Part shown: in pieces, positions 1-9,440 of the stretch
How the letters are laid out: each line of letters begins with the position of its first letter
Numbering within the stretch: the stretch's first letter is position 1
NCBI GenBank assembly: GCA_030295235.1
Contig: AP026124.1
Coordinates: 1,116,001-1,180,000, forward strand
DNA length: 64,000 nucleotides
From: Fistulifera solaris
Lineage: Eukaryota; Bacillariophyta; Bacillariophyceae; Naviculales; Stauroneidaceae
Direction of reading: 5' to 3'
Position numbers and translations under genes: made by a program
Notes under the pieces: generated by a model
What the model was told of the DNA's origin: nothing
Database searches by the model: none
The model's input: the letters and a program-made list of their open reading frames with translations, nothing else

Positions 1-702
1 ATGCAATGTGTAAACACCGTAGAAGAATGCCAGTATGCCCGCAATGAATGCAATGAAAGGATCCATCCACCATGCTTCGGGTGAGCTGTCGATGATGAGT
101 GTATTCAAGAACAAGGCGGCTGCCAAAATTGCACCAATCAACGAGCAGATTGCATCCTTATAAAGGGACTCTGAGTCCAGAGCCTTCGAATATCTGATTT
201 TGATGAGAGCAATCGCTCCAAAGACAAGGATCGAAAAGAAACTAAGTACGAGGGCAGCTTCTTTTCCGTTTCTTCCTGTCGACCTTGCGCAAAATCATTG
301 AGCGCGGCGATAATCACCTGAAGTCCTAAAAACACCAAAATGAAACTGATAGCAACGCTGGCACGAACTTCGCGGCCTTCCAATTTGGCTTTCACATCTT
401 CATCCAGCTGATGCGGGGCAAAAAATCTCCACAAAACGATGGCATCGCTGAGGAAGTCTACGCAATTTTCGAGACCGAATGCTAGAGCTAAAGATAGATC
501 TTGACGCTAATTTATGTAGAAATATCTGTGAGCAAAAACAAGGAAAAACTTGGAAGCGCTAAGAGCGTCGTCTTTTGACCGAACGTACCATCCAAATCGC
601 GATTCCACCAAACGCCGTCAAGAAAGTAATCACCAAACAAGCCACCGCTAAGCGGTAAGCATCTTTAATGGTAGGATCGGACCAGCACTTCAATCCCATC
701 GT
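1..702 (-). CDS. TMEM163-like multi-pass membrane protein, partial (3' end outside window)
   Basis: Exon 1 is 702..589 (ATG at 702), the intron 588..507 (82 nt, donor GTACGT, acceptor TTAG), and exon 2 runs from 506 off the left edge. The visible protein starts MGLKCWSDPTIKDAY, then has a membrane helix, the segment LENCVDFLSDAIVLWRFF and two or more further helices (VAISFILVFLGLQVIIAAL; ALVLSFFSILVFGAIALI; LIGAILAAALFLNTLII). This layout, with an acidic membrane segment followed by WRF, resembles TMEM163/cation-efflux-like proteins, which bind or move zinc and other divalent metals in vesicle membranes. The reading frame breaks inside an A4 run at 262..265, where one missing base rejoins the parts. 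The C-terminal portion is not in the window. Family assignment is from remembered pattern, not a search. Confidence 0.6.
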
Positions 703-1275
703 GCAAGTTGTTTAATTGAATAATACTCCTACCTTGTTTCTTCAGATTCTTATCCTGTTGCGCGCCTTGCACGATCTCCCCCCTTTTGCGTTTTGCGCCT
801 TTTTCTCCTTAGTCCCCCTTACTATTAGTACAAACAGTACACTTTACACAATGTAGCATAGTCTTTCGTGACTCAACGGTCATTGTGGTTTTCTTGAATG
901 ACGTCGGCCGTCGGCCGTGTTGAAAAAGAAACTATTTTGAGCCTTAATCGGGAAATCAGTATTTCGGCTGACTAGCAGACGGAATGATTGAGAGCCGCAA
1001 AGCGCGGGTGGACGAGAGAGAATGCGCCGCAGCCATTTTCTCGACCCCAAGCAAGGCAATACCCAAAAGCGAGACGGTCGTTTTTGGCGCGTTACAAACA
1101 ATAGCAATCGATCTCTTTTGCAACAACAAGAGGGCCTGGTCAGAGCTTTACGAGACGCAAAGCTTGCATTTTCTTTGATTGTTGATCCTGACAAACAGAG
1201 TCATCAAATCAAATAATTTCACGTCGATTGAAAGAGAATTCAAACCAAGACTACACATTTGCAAAACTCGAAAAC
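703..1275. other. Divergent intergenic region
   Basis: About 570 bases between the start of the TMEM163-like gene (leftward) and eIF3m (rightward), so it should hold both promoters. It contains a C-rich patch near 776..785, a TGACGTC half-palindrome at 899..905 and a short direct repeat of CGGCCGT near 906..918. No convincing gene is seen; the short open frames here lack coding character. Confidence 0.6.
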
Positions 1276-2616
1276 ATGGTTGTTTCTTCTACACTCGTCA
1301 ATGTCACGGAAGATGCCGAAATGCGCATTGTAGGTTTAATGGCGGACGCGGCTCCTTCCAATTTCTTGGGAAACTCGTTTCGCGACACTTGTTCGGCTAG
1401 TATTCACAATGGAGACGCATCGGGACTTTTACAAGCAGTAGTAGGAGATGCTGGAGCTGTGGCTTCCCTCATGATCTTGCAACCTGACGAAGCTACGGCC
1501 GCCATGTCGATTTTAGCGGCACTTTTGAACCGCGTGGCGGAGAAGAATCAGCAGTCGCAGCTCGCAACAGCACTGGCTAGTGCTATTCGTCAGTCGGGAA
1601 CGGAAGCGGATGATGCCACGCTCAAACGAAAGATGTTACTTCTATCGATCCTTTTCAACATGAGAGAAGAACCGGTGGGGAAAGTTGCGCTACTTGACAT
1701 TTTGATGTTATTGGCGGGTAGTAATGCTGCGGAACTCTTGTCACCTGATTCGACGTTGGGGAGCTTGTTGGCGGAACCAACACGCTCGGGCGGAGTACTT
1801 GCCTCGGGAAGCAACGGAACATCTTCCGACCGAAGTAGCGCGGCCACTTTAGTAGCCGTCAATTCTTCTTCACTGCCACGTCTGGCTGTCATGTTAGATG
1901 CGTGGAAAACTCCATTGCCAGCGCGTCAGGGCTTGTATAGAACGGTGGTTTCCGTATTGCCAAGCACGGATGTACGAAAACAACGTTTCCTTCTTCTTTT
2001 GACCGAATCTTACAGCTCTACGGACAAAAATGGGATTGAAGCTGCTAGAGAAGCGGCCATTGGAGCCATTCGGGATCCTGTTACTCTGTTCGTACAACAA
2101 AGAAACTTATTGAAGCAACCTGCTATTCAGGCACTGGGAAGTCAAGACGCGAACTTATATGGCCTTTTGCAAGTATTCCAGGAAGGAAAGTTATCAGATT
2201 ATAATCAGTTCGTTCAAAAGAACGGCGGGAATGAAGCGGCTTTGTTGAGCCCGTACGGGTTAGACCCAGAGAGTTGCCGCCGAAACATGCAAATCTTAAG
2301 TTTGTGTTCGTTGGCATCGGAACAAGAAGAAATACCGTACAGTGTTGTTGCGGAAACTTTGCAACTAACGAACAGCGACTCACAAGTGGAAACGTGGGTC
2401 ATTGCAGCAGTTGGAAGTGGTTTGCTTCAAGCAAAAATGGATCAGCTGTCCAAGATGGTTATGGTGGAGAGATCAGTGGTACGTCGGTTTGATACGCATC
2501 AGTGGAAAATTCTTCAATCTAGACTCCATAAATGGAAGAAGAACGTAGGAGGTATCTTGCAAGTTCTGAAAGAGCATCAAACATCGACTGGAACAGCTGC
2601 TACGACCATGGTGTAA
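1276..2616 (+). CDS. EIF3M: Translation initiation factor eIF3 subunit M
   Basis: 446 residues, single exon. ATG at 1276 is chosen because the longer open frame upstream starts only with TTG. eIF3m is a PCI-domain subunit of the eIF3 complex that binds the 40S ribosome in the cytoplasm. The N-terminal two thirds are helical-repeat-like. The C-terminal PCI region contains QALGSQDANLYGLLQVF, LSDYNQF, the CRRNMQILSLCSLA helix, a winged-helix segment (IPYSVVAETLQL; VETWVIAAVGSGLLQAKMDQ) and the closing QWKILQSRLHKWKKN helix, all in the order seen in human eIF3m. Length is slightly above the usual 370-420. Residues about 185-205 form a Ser/Gly-rich insertion. No frame break is needed. A second eIF3 subunit (eIF3i) lies at 47 kb. 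Confidence 0.9.
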   Translation: MVVSSTLVNVTEDAEMRIVGLMADAAPSNFLGNSFRDTCSASIHNGDASGLLQAVVGDAGAVASLMILQPDEATAAMSILAALLNRVAEKNQQSQLATALASAIRQSGTEADDATLKRKMLLLSILFNMREEPVGKVALLDILMLLAGSNAAELLSPDSTLGSLLAEPTRSGGVLASGSNGTSSDRSSAATLVAVNSSSLPRLAVMLDAWKTPLPARQGLYRTVVSVLPSTDVRKQRFLLLLTESYSSTDKNGIEAAREAAIGAIRDPVTLFVQQRNLLKQPAIQALGSQDANLYGLLQVFQEGKLSDYNQFVQKNGGNEAALLSPYGLDPESCRRNMQILSLCSLASEQEEIPYSVVAETLQLTNSDSQVETWVIAAVGSGLLQAKMDQLSKMVMVERSVVRRFDTHQWKILQSRLHKWKKNVGGILQVLKEHQTSTGTAATTMV

Positions 2617-2889
2617 TCTTAATAGACAGGCAGTATGGAAATCAGTTATCATTTAGTTTAAGATCAACACTATCGACGGCTTAGATGCTTGCGGCCTTCC
2701 TGTGCGGCTTGCTCCCGTACAACTTGGCTCGACCATGGTACGGTAGACCGCCCATCACAAAGGCGAAGCTTATCCGGTAGTCGCTACTTCCTCGGCTGAG
2801 GAATTTTTAGTGACTTGGACGAAGGAACGCTCGTAACTTAAAAAAAAAGCAAAACAAACTTTGTTTTCTGTTTGCTGTCGATTACCTAT

Positions 2890-3329
2890 TCAAGTTATGT
2901 GTGATGTATCTGTGCATTTGAGACACGACGACCTTCTTGAGTCAGTGTATTGGCTTCGCCAACGAGGTACCAATTGAGCGTCTTTGGCTTTGTAACCCAT
3001 TGCATGTTTCACATTGGTCAAAGCAGTTCCGTCATTGTGAAATATCATGAAATTGTTGCGCACGGTATCCTTTTGAGGATAGTACGTGTTCACTTTTAAA
3101 GACTCCTCACGTTATCACCACCTCTCCGACGACAATATTCTACTAACCCTCTCCATCAAAGTAGCGTTTCGTTGCTCAACTTGACAGATCCCGGTCGACT
3201 CAAATTCACATTTTCGCAATCAAACGCTACTGAATGTTGTTTAAATTTCGGTACGGAAAGGGCACTGTCAACGGCGGCAAGGAACAATCTGGCGTTTTCA
3301 TTAGCCGACGAATCAACAACGAAGACCAT
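2890..3329 (-). pseudogene. Decayed 3'-5' exonuclease (DEDD, EXD1-like) remnant
   Basis: Two separated pieces on the minus strand read as parts of an EXD1/egalitarian-type 3'-5' exonuclease. Piece one, 3329..3156, starts MVFVVDSSANENARLF and contains SVAFDCENVNLSRPGSVKL, which matches the Exo I motif (DxE) in the typical setting DCEGVNLSRxG. Piece two, 3093..2890 in another frame, contains FHNDGTALTNVKHAM, like the Exo II region (HDCRNDSxAL). Between them fragments such as ATKRYFDGEG appear in a third frame with two adjacent stops. Several frame changes and stops fall within 450 bases, many more than in neighbouring genes, so decay is likelier than a single error. No complete gene is present. 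The match is from memory and not verified by search. Confidence 0.45.
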
Positions 3330-3789
3330 CGTATATCTTTCTCCTTTTCACACTTCCCTAAGATGAGGTAATACGAGTGTTGCGTAGAAATCATTGATCA
3401 CAAGTACGAACACGCTTCTCATCATGTAATGTTGCTTTGATAGCACACCACGACAAAGAGAATGTAAACTGCTCTGTCGTTTTTGACGGCAGCTGAGTTC
3501 TTTTTGTGATAGGACGAATGGCAAGTGATGATTTAATTCGATGCTGTAAATTACCAGAGGCGGTGATGATGAATGTCTGACAACTCACAACTTTTCCTTC
3601 GAGTAAGTATCCACATCAACTTTAGGTGTCGGAAGCACTTGGGAAAGACTGAGCAGACATAAAGCGCGTGGCCTGATCAAGATTGCCATCACTCCGTGAC
3701 GTTGCCTTATCAACATCAGAGGTGTGTACAAACGAATCCCTTAACCGGCTGAACGCAGGATCATAAAGCAGCGTATCCTCGTCTCCAAA
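3330..3789. other. Intergenic stretch with an open tail downstream of the wax synthase gene
   Basis: The wax-synthase frame stops at 3790..3792, but beyond the TGA the same frame stays open to a TAA at 3622..3624. It reads like protein (for example FGDEDTLLYDPAFSRLRDSF). This may be the true C-terminus if a compensating pair of indels lies near 3793..3822. The rest, 3330..3621, shows no gene I can support; an open frame at 3391..3588 on the minus strand has no recognisable features. Confidence 0.35.
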
Positions 3790-5024
3790 TCATGATTTCA
3801 CGCTCGGCGAACGTCTTCCGAGATAATGCATCTTAGGGAATCCAACAGCCGCATCCGAATAAAATCCAGAGGCAATGTACTCATCCGTGAAAAGATGAGA
3901 CACCGGAAGCACCAGCATTAATATCAGAAACGTGCGTATTGGTCTAGGGACATGTTTGCCGATCCAAACAAACAGTGGTGCTTGCGCAAACGCATGTTCT
4001 CCCATCAGCATTAAACCGTTCCAGGCAAAAAGAAGAATTGCGGTCCAAAGGATGGCACGTAAGGCTTCATGCCAGTCCCTCCTCGAAGTGTCATCATGAC
4101 GAGCTCGAACTCATGCAAGAGTCCACTGGCCATAAAGGTTACAAAGGCGGCAAAGGAAACCGAGAGACCCGCGTTTCGGAGAGGACGGTAAACTCCTCGT
4201 CGGAGCGTCATCTCTATAATTTTATTCCATCGCTTGCCCCAAAAGTCGGAAACACTAGTGCTGCCAAATATGGGATTGTCGTTAAAGCCGCTGATGCTTA
4301 GACCAAAGCAAAACGACGCAAGAATTCCGAGACCAATGGAGCCAGCTTCCAGTAGTCGGCTCGTGAGTAATGCCATGACAAAGTTATTGGCAATGTGCTG
4401 CCAGCGATACAGGTCGATCAGGCTCTCGATGGGCTTACGGTCAAACAAGATGTAGCCCCGAGGTAGCAGTAAATTGTAAAGTAAACTACATTCCACAAAT
4501 ACACGTAGAAACAAGACAATTCGACTGATGAGCTCGGAGAGAGTTACTTTGTTGGGTTGATTGGTTTCCGGATGAAAAGTGAATTGTAAGGTGAAAGCGT
4601 TGTATGCAACGAAATTAAGGTAACTTTCCGTTGCAAATACAGGGAGCGTCCCATGCATGGTCTCCAGACATCGAAAGAAGAGGACTGCTGGCATTCCTCC
4701 GCATAGACAGAGAAGTAGGGCAACGTTTTGAATGTCGAAAATCGGAACAAGGATGAACGGTAGGTAGAGCACTGATGGACATAAAATTCCGTAACCGATG
4801 ATGTAGGCTTGAGAAGTCCCCCGATTTCGGAAAATAAGAGTATACATCGCGGTGGCAACAAGAACGTTGAAACACGCTTGCAAAGCAAGAAAAAGGAAAC
4901 TCTCAATCCAGAATGACATGCAAGGCAAAGCCAATGCCACCTCTCCTAGAAAGGGAGCGTCAAAGATGATATCTGGTTTTCTGTCGTCGACGTCAAACTT
5001 CTCAAACAACGCTAGAATATCCAT
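3790..5024 (-). CDS. Wax synthase-like membrane-bound acyltransferase
   Basis: About 411 residues, ATG at 5024. Wax synthases and related O-acyltransferases pass a fatty acyl group from acyl-CoA to an alcohol or diacylglycerol at the ER. Multiple hydrophobic helices span the protein. The family core is SVSDFWGKRWNKIIEMTLRRGVYRPLR, followed by ASGLLHEFELVMM, whose His is the expected catalytic residue, then the C-terminal membrane part with NGLMLMGEHAF. The frame breaks in an A5 run (plus strand 4027..4031). One missing base joins the 337-residue front to the last about 74 residues and makes the length divisible by three. The stop at 3790 may itself be an artefact because the frame stays open to 3622. 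No intron is seen. Confidence 0.7.
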
Positions 5025-5579
5025 TTTCTTATGCGTCTGTACTTGTGAATGGTCAATTGAAGGCGATCAAATGAATCTTTTCAAATGAATTATCATTTGC
5101 CTTTTCCCTCATTTTTTTGAAGCTTCTCATCGCGCTTGGCATTCGACGTACGCATTTGTCGGTCTTCGTGTCTCAGCTCCTCACATCGCACTCGTCTCTT
5201 GACATTGCACGAAACGTGTTCAGGACTACGTGCTGTTTTGTAGTCTTAATGTCCTTCCAACTCTCTCCAAGAGATAGAGAACGCAGGAAGTATCAGCTAA
5301 TGTGTACGTGTAAGTAAGGCTATAATGCAACTCGATGAAGCCTGGAGTGACTAATAACGCAATAAAAGCAACAGAATGCGACCGACGAAGAGAAAGGCGA
5401 TTAAACTTGAAAGGACAGGAATTACTAGGTACAGAAATGGCCGGCTGCGGCAGGTTTCGCATGTCCCACCAAGCTCAAAGTGAGTGGCAACTTGCCAAGC
5501 TGCTTATCCCAACCCTTCGCGATCTGCAGAAAAGCTAAAGTTAAGACAAAGGAACGTCAATCGCTCATCTCTTGAGCTG
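5025..5579. other. Intergenic region
   Basis: About 550 bases between the start of the wax synthase gene and the 3' end of the Asp-rich membrane protein gene, both leftward. It should contain the wax synthase promoter. I see no gene, repeat or palindrome here; the short open frames overlap each other and have no features. Confidence 0.5.
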
Positions 5580-6416
5580 TCAGTTTCCATACTTAAAGTA
5601 GTCATCGGCATTTCGCGAATAGTCGTCATAATACACATAGTTGTGTGTATCGTCATCTCGACCATCAAAGTAATCATCGTCAAGTCCGTTATTGCCATCA
5701 ACTCGTGCGAAAGCGTCATCAAAGTAGTCATCGTAGGCCGAAACGTCGGCTTCCAGATCGTCGCCCAAACCTGTACCTCCATCGAATTCAGAGTTGGAAT
5801 CCACAACGTCTCTATTCCTGCCGACTTCTTCCGACACCCGAATTGATAAAGTCACTATAAGAAACACCAATCCGACGACGCCAAGACCGATGAGTGTCAC
5901 TTCGATGGCCCGCCGAATGTGCTTCGGTATGCAACCTGCTATAGGAATCGCGGCGCCATAAGACGAGTCGGGCGGTGTCCATTCAGACTCGTGGAAATCG
6001 TAGAGGGAATCTTTGGTGCCTTGTGATGAAGGATGCGATGAATGGGTCAGATAGGAACGATTTCGCCGTATTTTCGGAGAGCTTCCACTTTCCATGACCC
6101 CACCGTGGTAGACAGCTTTTGGAGAATCGGGTTGCTCTTTGTAAATACCATCATCTCCACCGTCAATTTCTTGTCTGTTATTGAACCAGCCAATCCGTTG
6201 CATCCACGATCCCGATGACGAAGAACTCAAAACCTCCATCCCGTGAGTAACATTGTTTTCTGTGGTTGATAATTGGCCGTCAAGAACTTCAAGAACTTCA
6301 TGCTGAGGATTCTTGGTGGAGCTGTTATGATCTTTGCATGTGCCTTGGTCAGGATCGAGGATTTGGGTGCGAACAGTAGATTGACCATAGTCTTTTCGAC
6401 TCGCCATATCATTCAT
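5580..6416 (-). CDS. Unknown single-pass membrane protein with acidic C-terminal tail
   Basis: 278 residues, ATG at 6416. I do not recognise a family. Residues 1-165 are polar and look disordered. One strong membrane helix follows (AIEVTLIGLGVVGLVFLIVTL, about residues 170-191), preceded by basic residues (KHIRRA). The last about 75 residues are rich in Asp and Tyr, with repeated DDYFD-type units. The basic side before the helix suggests an N-terminus in the cytosol and an acidic lumenal or extracellular tail, as in some diatom secretory or cell-surface proteins; that is inference. Its start codon overlaps the stop of the upstream frame (6413..6844) by four bases (ATGA), so the two could be one gene broken by an indel. 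Confidence 0.55.
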   Translation of the reverse strand: MNDMASRKDYGQSTVRTQILDPDQGTCKDHNSSTKNPQHEVLEVLDGQLSTTENNVTHGMEVLSSSSSGSWMQRIGWFNNRQEIDGGDDGIYKEQPDSPKAVYHGGVMESGSSPKIRRNRSYLTHSSHPSSQGTKDSLYDFHESEWTPPDSSYGAAIPIAGCIPKHIRRAIEVTLIGLGVVGLVFLIVTLSIRVSEEVGRNRDVVDSNSEFDGGTGLGDDLEADVSAYDDYFDDAFARVDGNNGLDDDYFDGRDDDTHNYVYYDDYSRNADDYFKYGN

Positions 6417-6844
6417 GGTCCCTGGTAACTGATTCCGAGAAGTGTTTGTGGAAAAACTTTCAGAGGCCCGAGTTTAACTATTCTTTGATCAAACGTTTCT
6501 TGTTTTGAATTTCTCACAATTTGTCGCGTAACGTATAAAGTCTCGATCAGATCAACTGCCAAGCACGGAATAATGGCAAAAGTAATGTTCAGCCTTGGAA
6601 TAAAGAATGCGTTTTCTAAATCACTCTTTCCGTTTCCTGCGCTCCCGGTATTTCGTTCCGGGTACCGTTCGTGAGTATGCCGAACTAAACAAAGTAGAAG
6701 AAATTTGGCGTTGCTTTCGAAAAGAACTAGTCCAATAATCAGCATCAAAAGCATAACAACAAACGACAAGGACGGCCGATCAAATGTCGACGAGGTCGGC
6801 CATTTTCTCAACGTCGAGCGACGTCTAAGTAAATCAGTTCTCAA
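6413..6844 (-). CDS. Possible small membrane protein, no ATG start seen
   Basis: Open frame of 143 codons with two hydrophobic stretches, SLSFVVMLLMLIIGLVLFES (about 26-45) and LNITFAIIPCLAVDLIETLY (about 85-104). It begins with TTG, and no in-frame ATG lies upstream before a stop. The first exon may therefore be missing, or the frame may belong to the downstream gene through an indel: its stop overlaps that gene's ATG. Unknown function. It could also be a chance open frame, though the hydrophobic pattern argues against that. Confidence 0.35.
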   Translation of the reverse strand: MRTDLLRRRSTLRKWPTSSTFDRPSLSFVVMLLMLIIGLVLFESNAKFLLLCLVRHTHERYPERNTGSAGNGKSDLENAFFIPRLNITFAIIPCLAVDLIETLYVTRQIVRNSKQETFDQRIVKLGPLKVFPQTLLGISYQGP

Positions 6845-7060
6845 ATGTTGAACGGATTGCTTAGTTAAGCATAAAACAAGGTAACCGAGGTGAGTGCAGG
6901 GCGACCGAAATTTACATGAATTTAAATACGAAATATAGTCCCGCTACGACGGCATTGAAAGAACTTCGAAGAACACAGAGTACAGTACGTCGTGGAACTT
7001 GCAACAGTGGCGAGGGGCGAAGTGGCGGCGTTAACACAGGAAATTCTCAAACTTCTCCTG

Positions 7061-7085
7061 TTACCAGTTACCAGGTACCGGTACC
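7061..7085. repeat. GGTACC-type palindromic cluster
   Basis: Overlapping copies of TACCAG/TACCGGTACC in the 5' region of the pirin gene. One member of a dispersed intergenic palindrome family described under findings. Confidence 0.6.
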
Positions 7086-7117
7086 ATTCATGCCATAAAC
7101 ATCAACATACGCTGTCG

Positions 7118-8124
7118 ATGACCTTTGGACCTTTCTTCTTCTTGATGGTCTTTATCGTGCCTTCTACATCATTGACCAACATACTTCCCCGAAAGATTCT
7201 CGCAAATAACCGGATTGCGGCATTGACAGTCTGTTTAGCATTCTGCGGAACGACAAGAGGCTTTTCATCTGCTTCGACCGATTCGTGTGCTGCCGACAGG
7301 ATGGCGCCTTCCATTCGTGTCATACCTAACGACAAACTATTCACTTCGGAGCCGGATCCGCAGTGGTTTGGTAATCCTTCGGGTAGTGACCCGTCATGGA
7401 CCAATAAGAACTGGTTGAAATCTCGCTTCCATTTTTCGTTCGCGGAGTATAACAACTACGGCAACACAAACTTTGGAGTACTTCGAGTTATGAATGATGA
7501 TTTGGTACAGGCAAAAGGGGATTTGGAACCCATCCTCATCGTGATATGGAAATAATCACCTACATTGTTGAAGGCGAACTAACTCACCAAGATTCAATGG
7601 GAACCAAGGAAAGTCTTGGACGCGGTAGTATCCAGTTCATGACGGCTGGAACAGGTGTGCGGCACTCCGAGTTCAATCAGGGTGATAAGCCACTACGATT
7701 TATTCAGACATGGATTGTTCCCGCTCAAAGAGGACTAAAGCCGAATTACGGATCGTTTCGAGGGGGCCCTGGAGTTTGTCTTAACAAAATGTTTCATTTG
7801 ATATCGAACGTTAACGACGCATCCGCATCTACGCCTGTACAGATCAACCAGGACTTGGACGGTTATGCTGCCGAGATCGAAGAAGGGAAAACCGTGTCAT
7901 ACGAACTACCGAAAGGCCGTCAAGCTTACTTGCTGTGCATGGAGGGTTCTGTCTCGGTCAACGGAAACAAATTAAACAGACATGATGCCTCGGAGATTAC
8001 TGGAAGTGGAGGTGTGCTTGAAATCAAAGCTTTAGAAGTGGAGTCTACTGAGCATGGAAAAGTCGCCCATGTTCTCATGTTTGTGATGAAGAGTGAACCT
8101 GGTTCGGGACGCACTGACTTTTGA
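7118..8124 (+). CDS. Pirin-family cupin protein, probably organelle-targeted
   Basis: About 335 residues. The ATG at 7118 is the first that gives a hydrophobic N-terminus (FGPFFFLMVFIVPSTSL), followed by TTRGFSSAS, which could be a signal/transit junction with Phe at +1 as in diatom plastid proteins. The mature part is a pirin: FSFAEYNNYGNTNFGVLRV, GFGTHPHRDMEIITYIVEGELTHQDSMG, and GTGVRHSEFN. The two His of HPH, the later His and the Glu supply the metal site of the first cupin barrel. Pirins are iron-binding redox sensors, and some bacterial ones are quercetinases. The frame breaks at 7513..7520 (A4 followed by G4), where one missing base restores the metal-binding motif. Length after correction is divisible by three. 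Confidence 0.8.
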
Positions 8125-8222
8125 TGCAAAACATTATTTTAGTGGACTTATTCTATCACCTTATGTTGTAGATAGCAGCTCTGTAATTATTAAACAAGGC
8201 CTCAACAGAGACTGCTTTAACG

Positions 8223-9105
8223 TTATACTACACTTTTCACAAGAATCAATGTTTCCGCTTCCGCTCTTTCGAAAGTTCCATCCTTGAGGTTGAACCGAAC
8301 GGCTGATGAATCACCGCAAACAAACAACTCCTGGTAGTTCAGCTTCTCGAGATACAATTTACAAGCGGCTGCATTGTTTTTCTCTACTTTGAGAAGTAAA
8401 CCATCAAAACCGGCGTCTCTCGCCGATTCTTTAACATAATTACATAGCTTCATGGCAATTCCTTTTCCTCGTGCAGTCGGGGAGACGACAAGGTTGCACA
8501 AAACGCACACGACTTGAAGATTCGGTTGTAAAAGCTCGTCTGCTATTTGAAAGGGCGAAGCATTTTTGTACTGCCTTCGCTCTTTTGGTCCCAAATTCCC
8601 CAACGCCGCTTTCATCGTTTCCTCGGATAGTTCGGGTGTCAATATATCTCTCCGCTCAGCATCGAGTAAGCAGACTTCAATGCCCGCCAGTCCGACTATT
8701 TCATTAGTAACTATATCGATGGCAGCAACCAAGCCAGCATCCAACAACCGGTTGCCCATGCGCTCTCCGTATTTGGTAGAAAAGTCGACGAATTGTCGGT
8801 ACAACAGTTCTTTATGAACGGCGTCGGAAACGGGCCCGGATGCAACTTGCACATGCGGTGTCCCGAGCCAATACGATTTGGCAAAGAAGTCGCTGGCTTT
8901 GCGAATGGAAGGTTCGTCACCCACCAGAGGAGCAATCGCGTAGCTTTCGTCCGTCGAAACGGAGCCCAGGTCCAGTCGAGAACGATGCGATCGAGTTGAA
9001 AGAAAAGATCTCCGGAGGCAACCAAGCGATGCAGAATAAGTTTGTCGCCGCCAAAAAGCACTGGATCGAAACAATTGTTGTTGTAATGGAGTAAAACGTT
9101 TTCAT
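8223..9105 (-). CDS. GNAT-family N-acetyltransferase
   Basis: GNAT enzymes transfer acetyl from acetyl-CoA to an amine; the substrate here is not known. The long frame (8223..9074) has the acetyl-CoA-binding motif A, LVVSPTARGKGIAMKLCNYV, with the RGKG pyrophosphate loop, followed by the motif B region ACKLYLEKLNYQE. This frame lacks an ATG. An ATG at 9105 opens a short frame (MKTFYSITTTIVSIQCF) that runs into it if one T is extra in the T5 run (plus 9053..9057). The combined N-terminus then continues WRRQTYSASLGCLRRSF, basic and Ser-rich like a transit peptide. This gives about 293 residues. Plastid or mitochondrial targeting is inferred. The next gene is divergent across about 335 bases. 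Confidence 0.7.
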
Positions 9106-9111
9106 TATCTT

Positions 9112-9128
9112 GTACTGGTACCTGGTAT
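9112..9128. repeat. GTACTGGTACCTGGTAT palindromic motif
   Basis: Contains overlapping TACTGGTA and TACCTGGTA units immediately upstream of the GNAT start codon. Member of the dispersed intergenic palindrome family. Confidence 0.5.
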
Positions 9129-9244
9129 TGTTGTGATAATCAATCTCGCCTTAAGTTTTTTGTTGCACTGCAAAAGCGCGGGGGGAAGGCGGAGTTCAGA
9201 AAAAATAATGAATAATCATCATCTGAGGAGAAAAGAGTACTGAA

Positions 9245-9252
9245 TGACGTCA
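9245..9252. promoter_or_regulatory. TGACGTCA, candidate bZIP/CRE site
   Basis: A perfect TGACGTCA octamer lies in the divergent promoter between the GNAT gene and the unknown plastid protein. TGACGT-type elements are established CO2/cAMP-responsive sites bound by bZIP factors in Phaeodactylum promoters. Function here is inferred from the motif alone. Confidence 0.35.
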
Positions 9253-9440
9253 CAGCCGGCAATGAATCTACTTTCGTGTCCGTAGTACGTATGCCCGGTT
9301 GAAGTTTTTCTCTCCGCCAACTCCTCCAACCTCGAAAATAAAAGCCTTGTATTGTGTTGAACTCAAAGCAATTGTTTGTCTTGGACTTTGCGGAAGGTTA
9401 CAGCTATTTATTACTTAATCAACGATATAAAACGTTCGGT

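Noticed and set aside
262-290. Eight- to 26-nt intron in the TMEM163-like gene
   Set aside because: Too short for a spliceosomal intron here; a one-base indel in A4 explains the shift.
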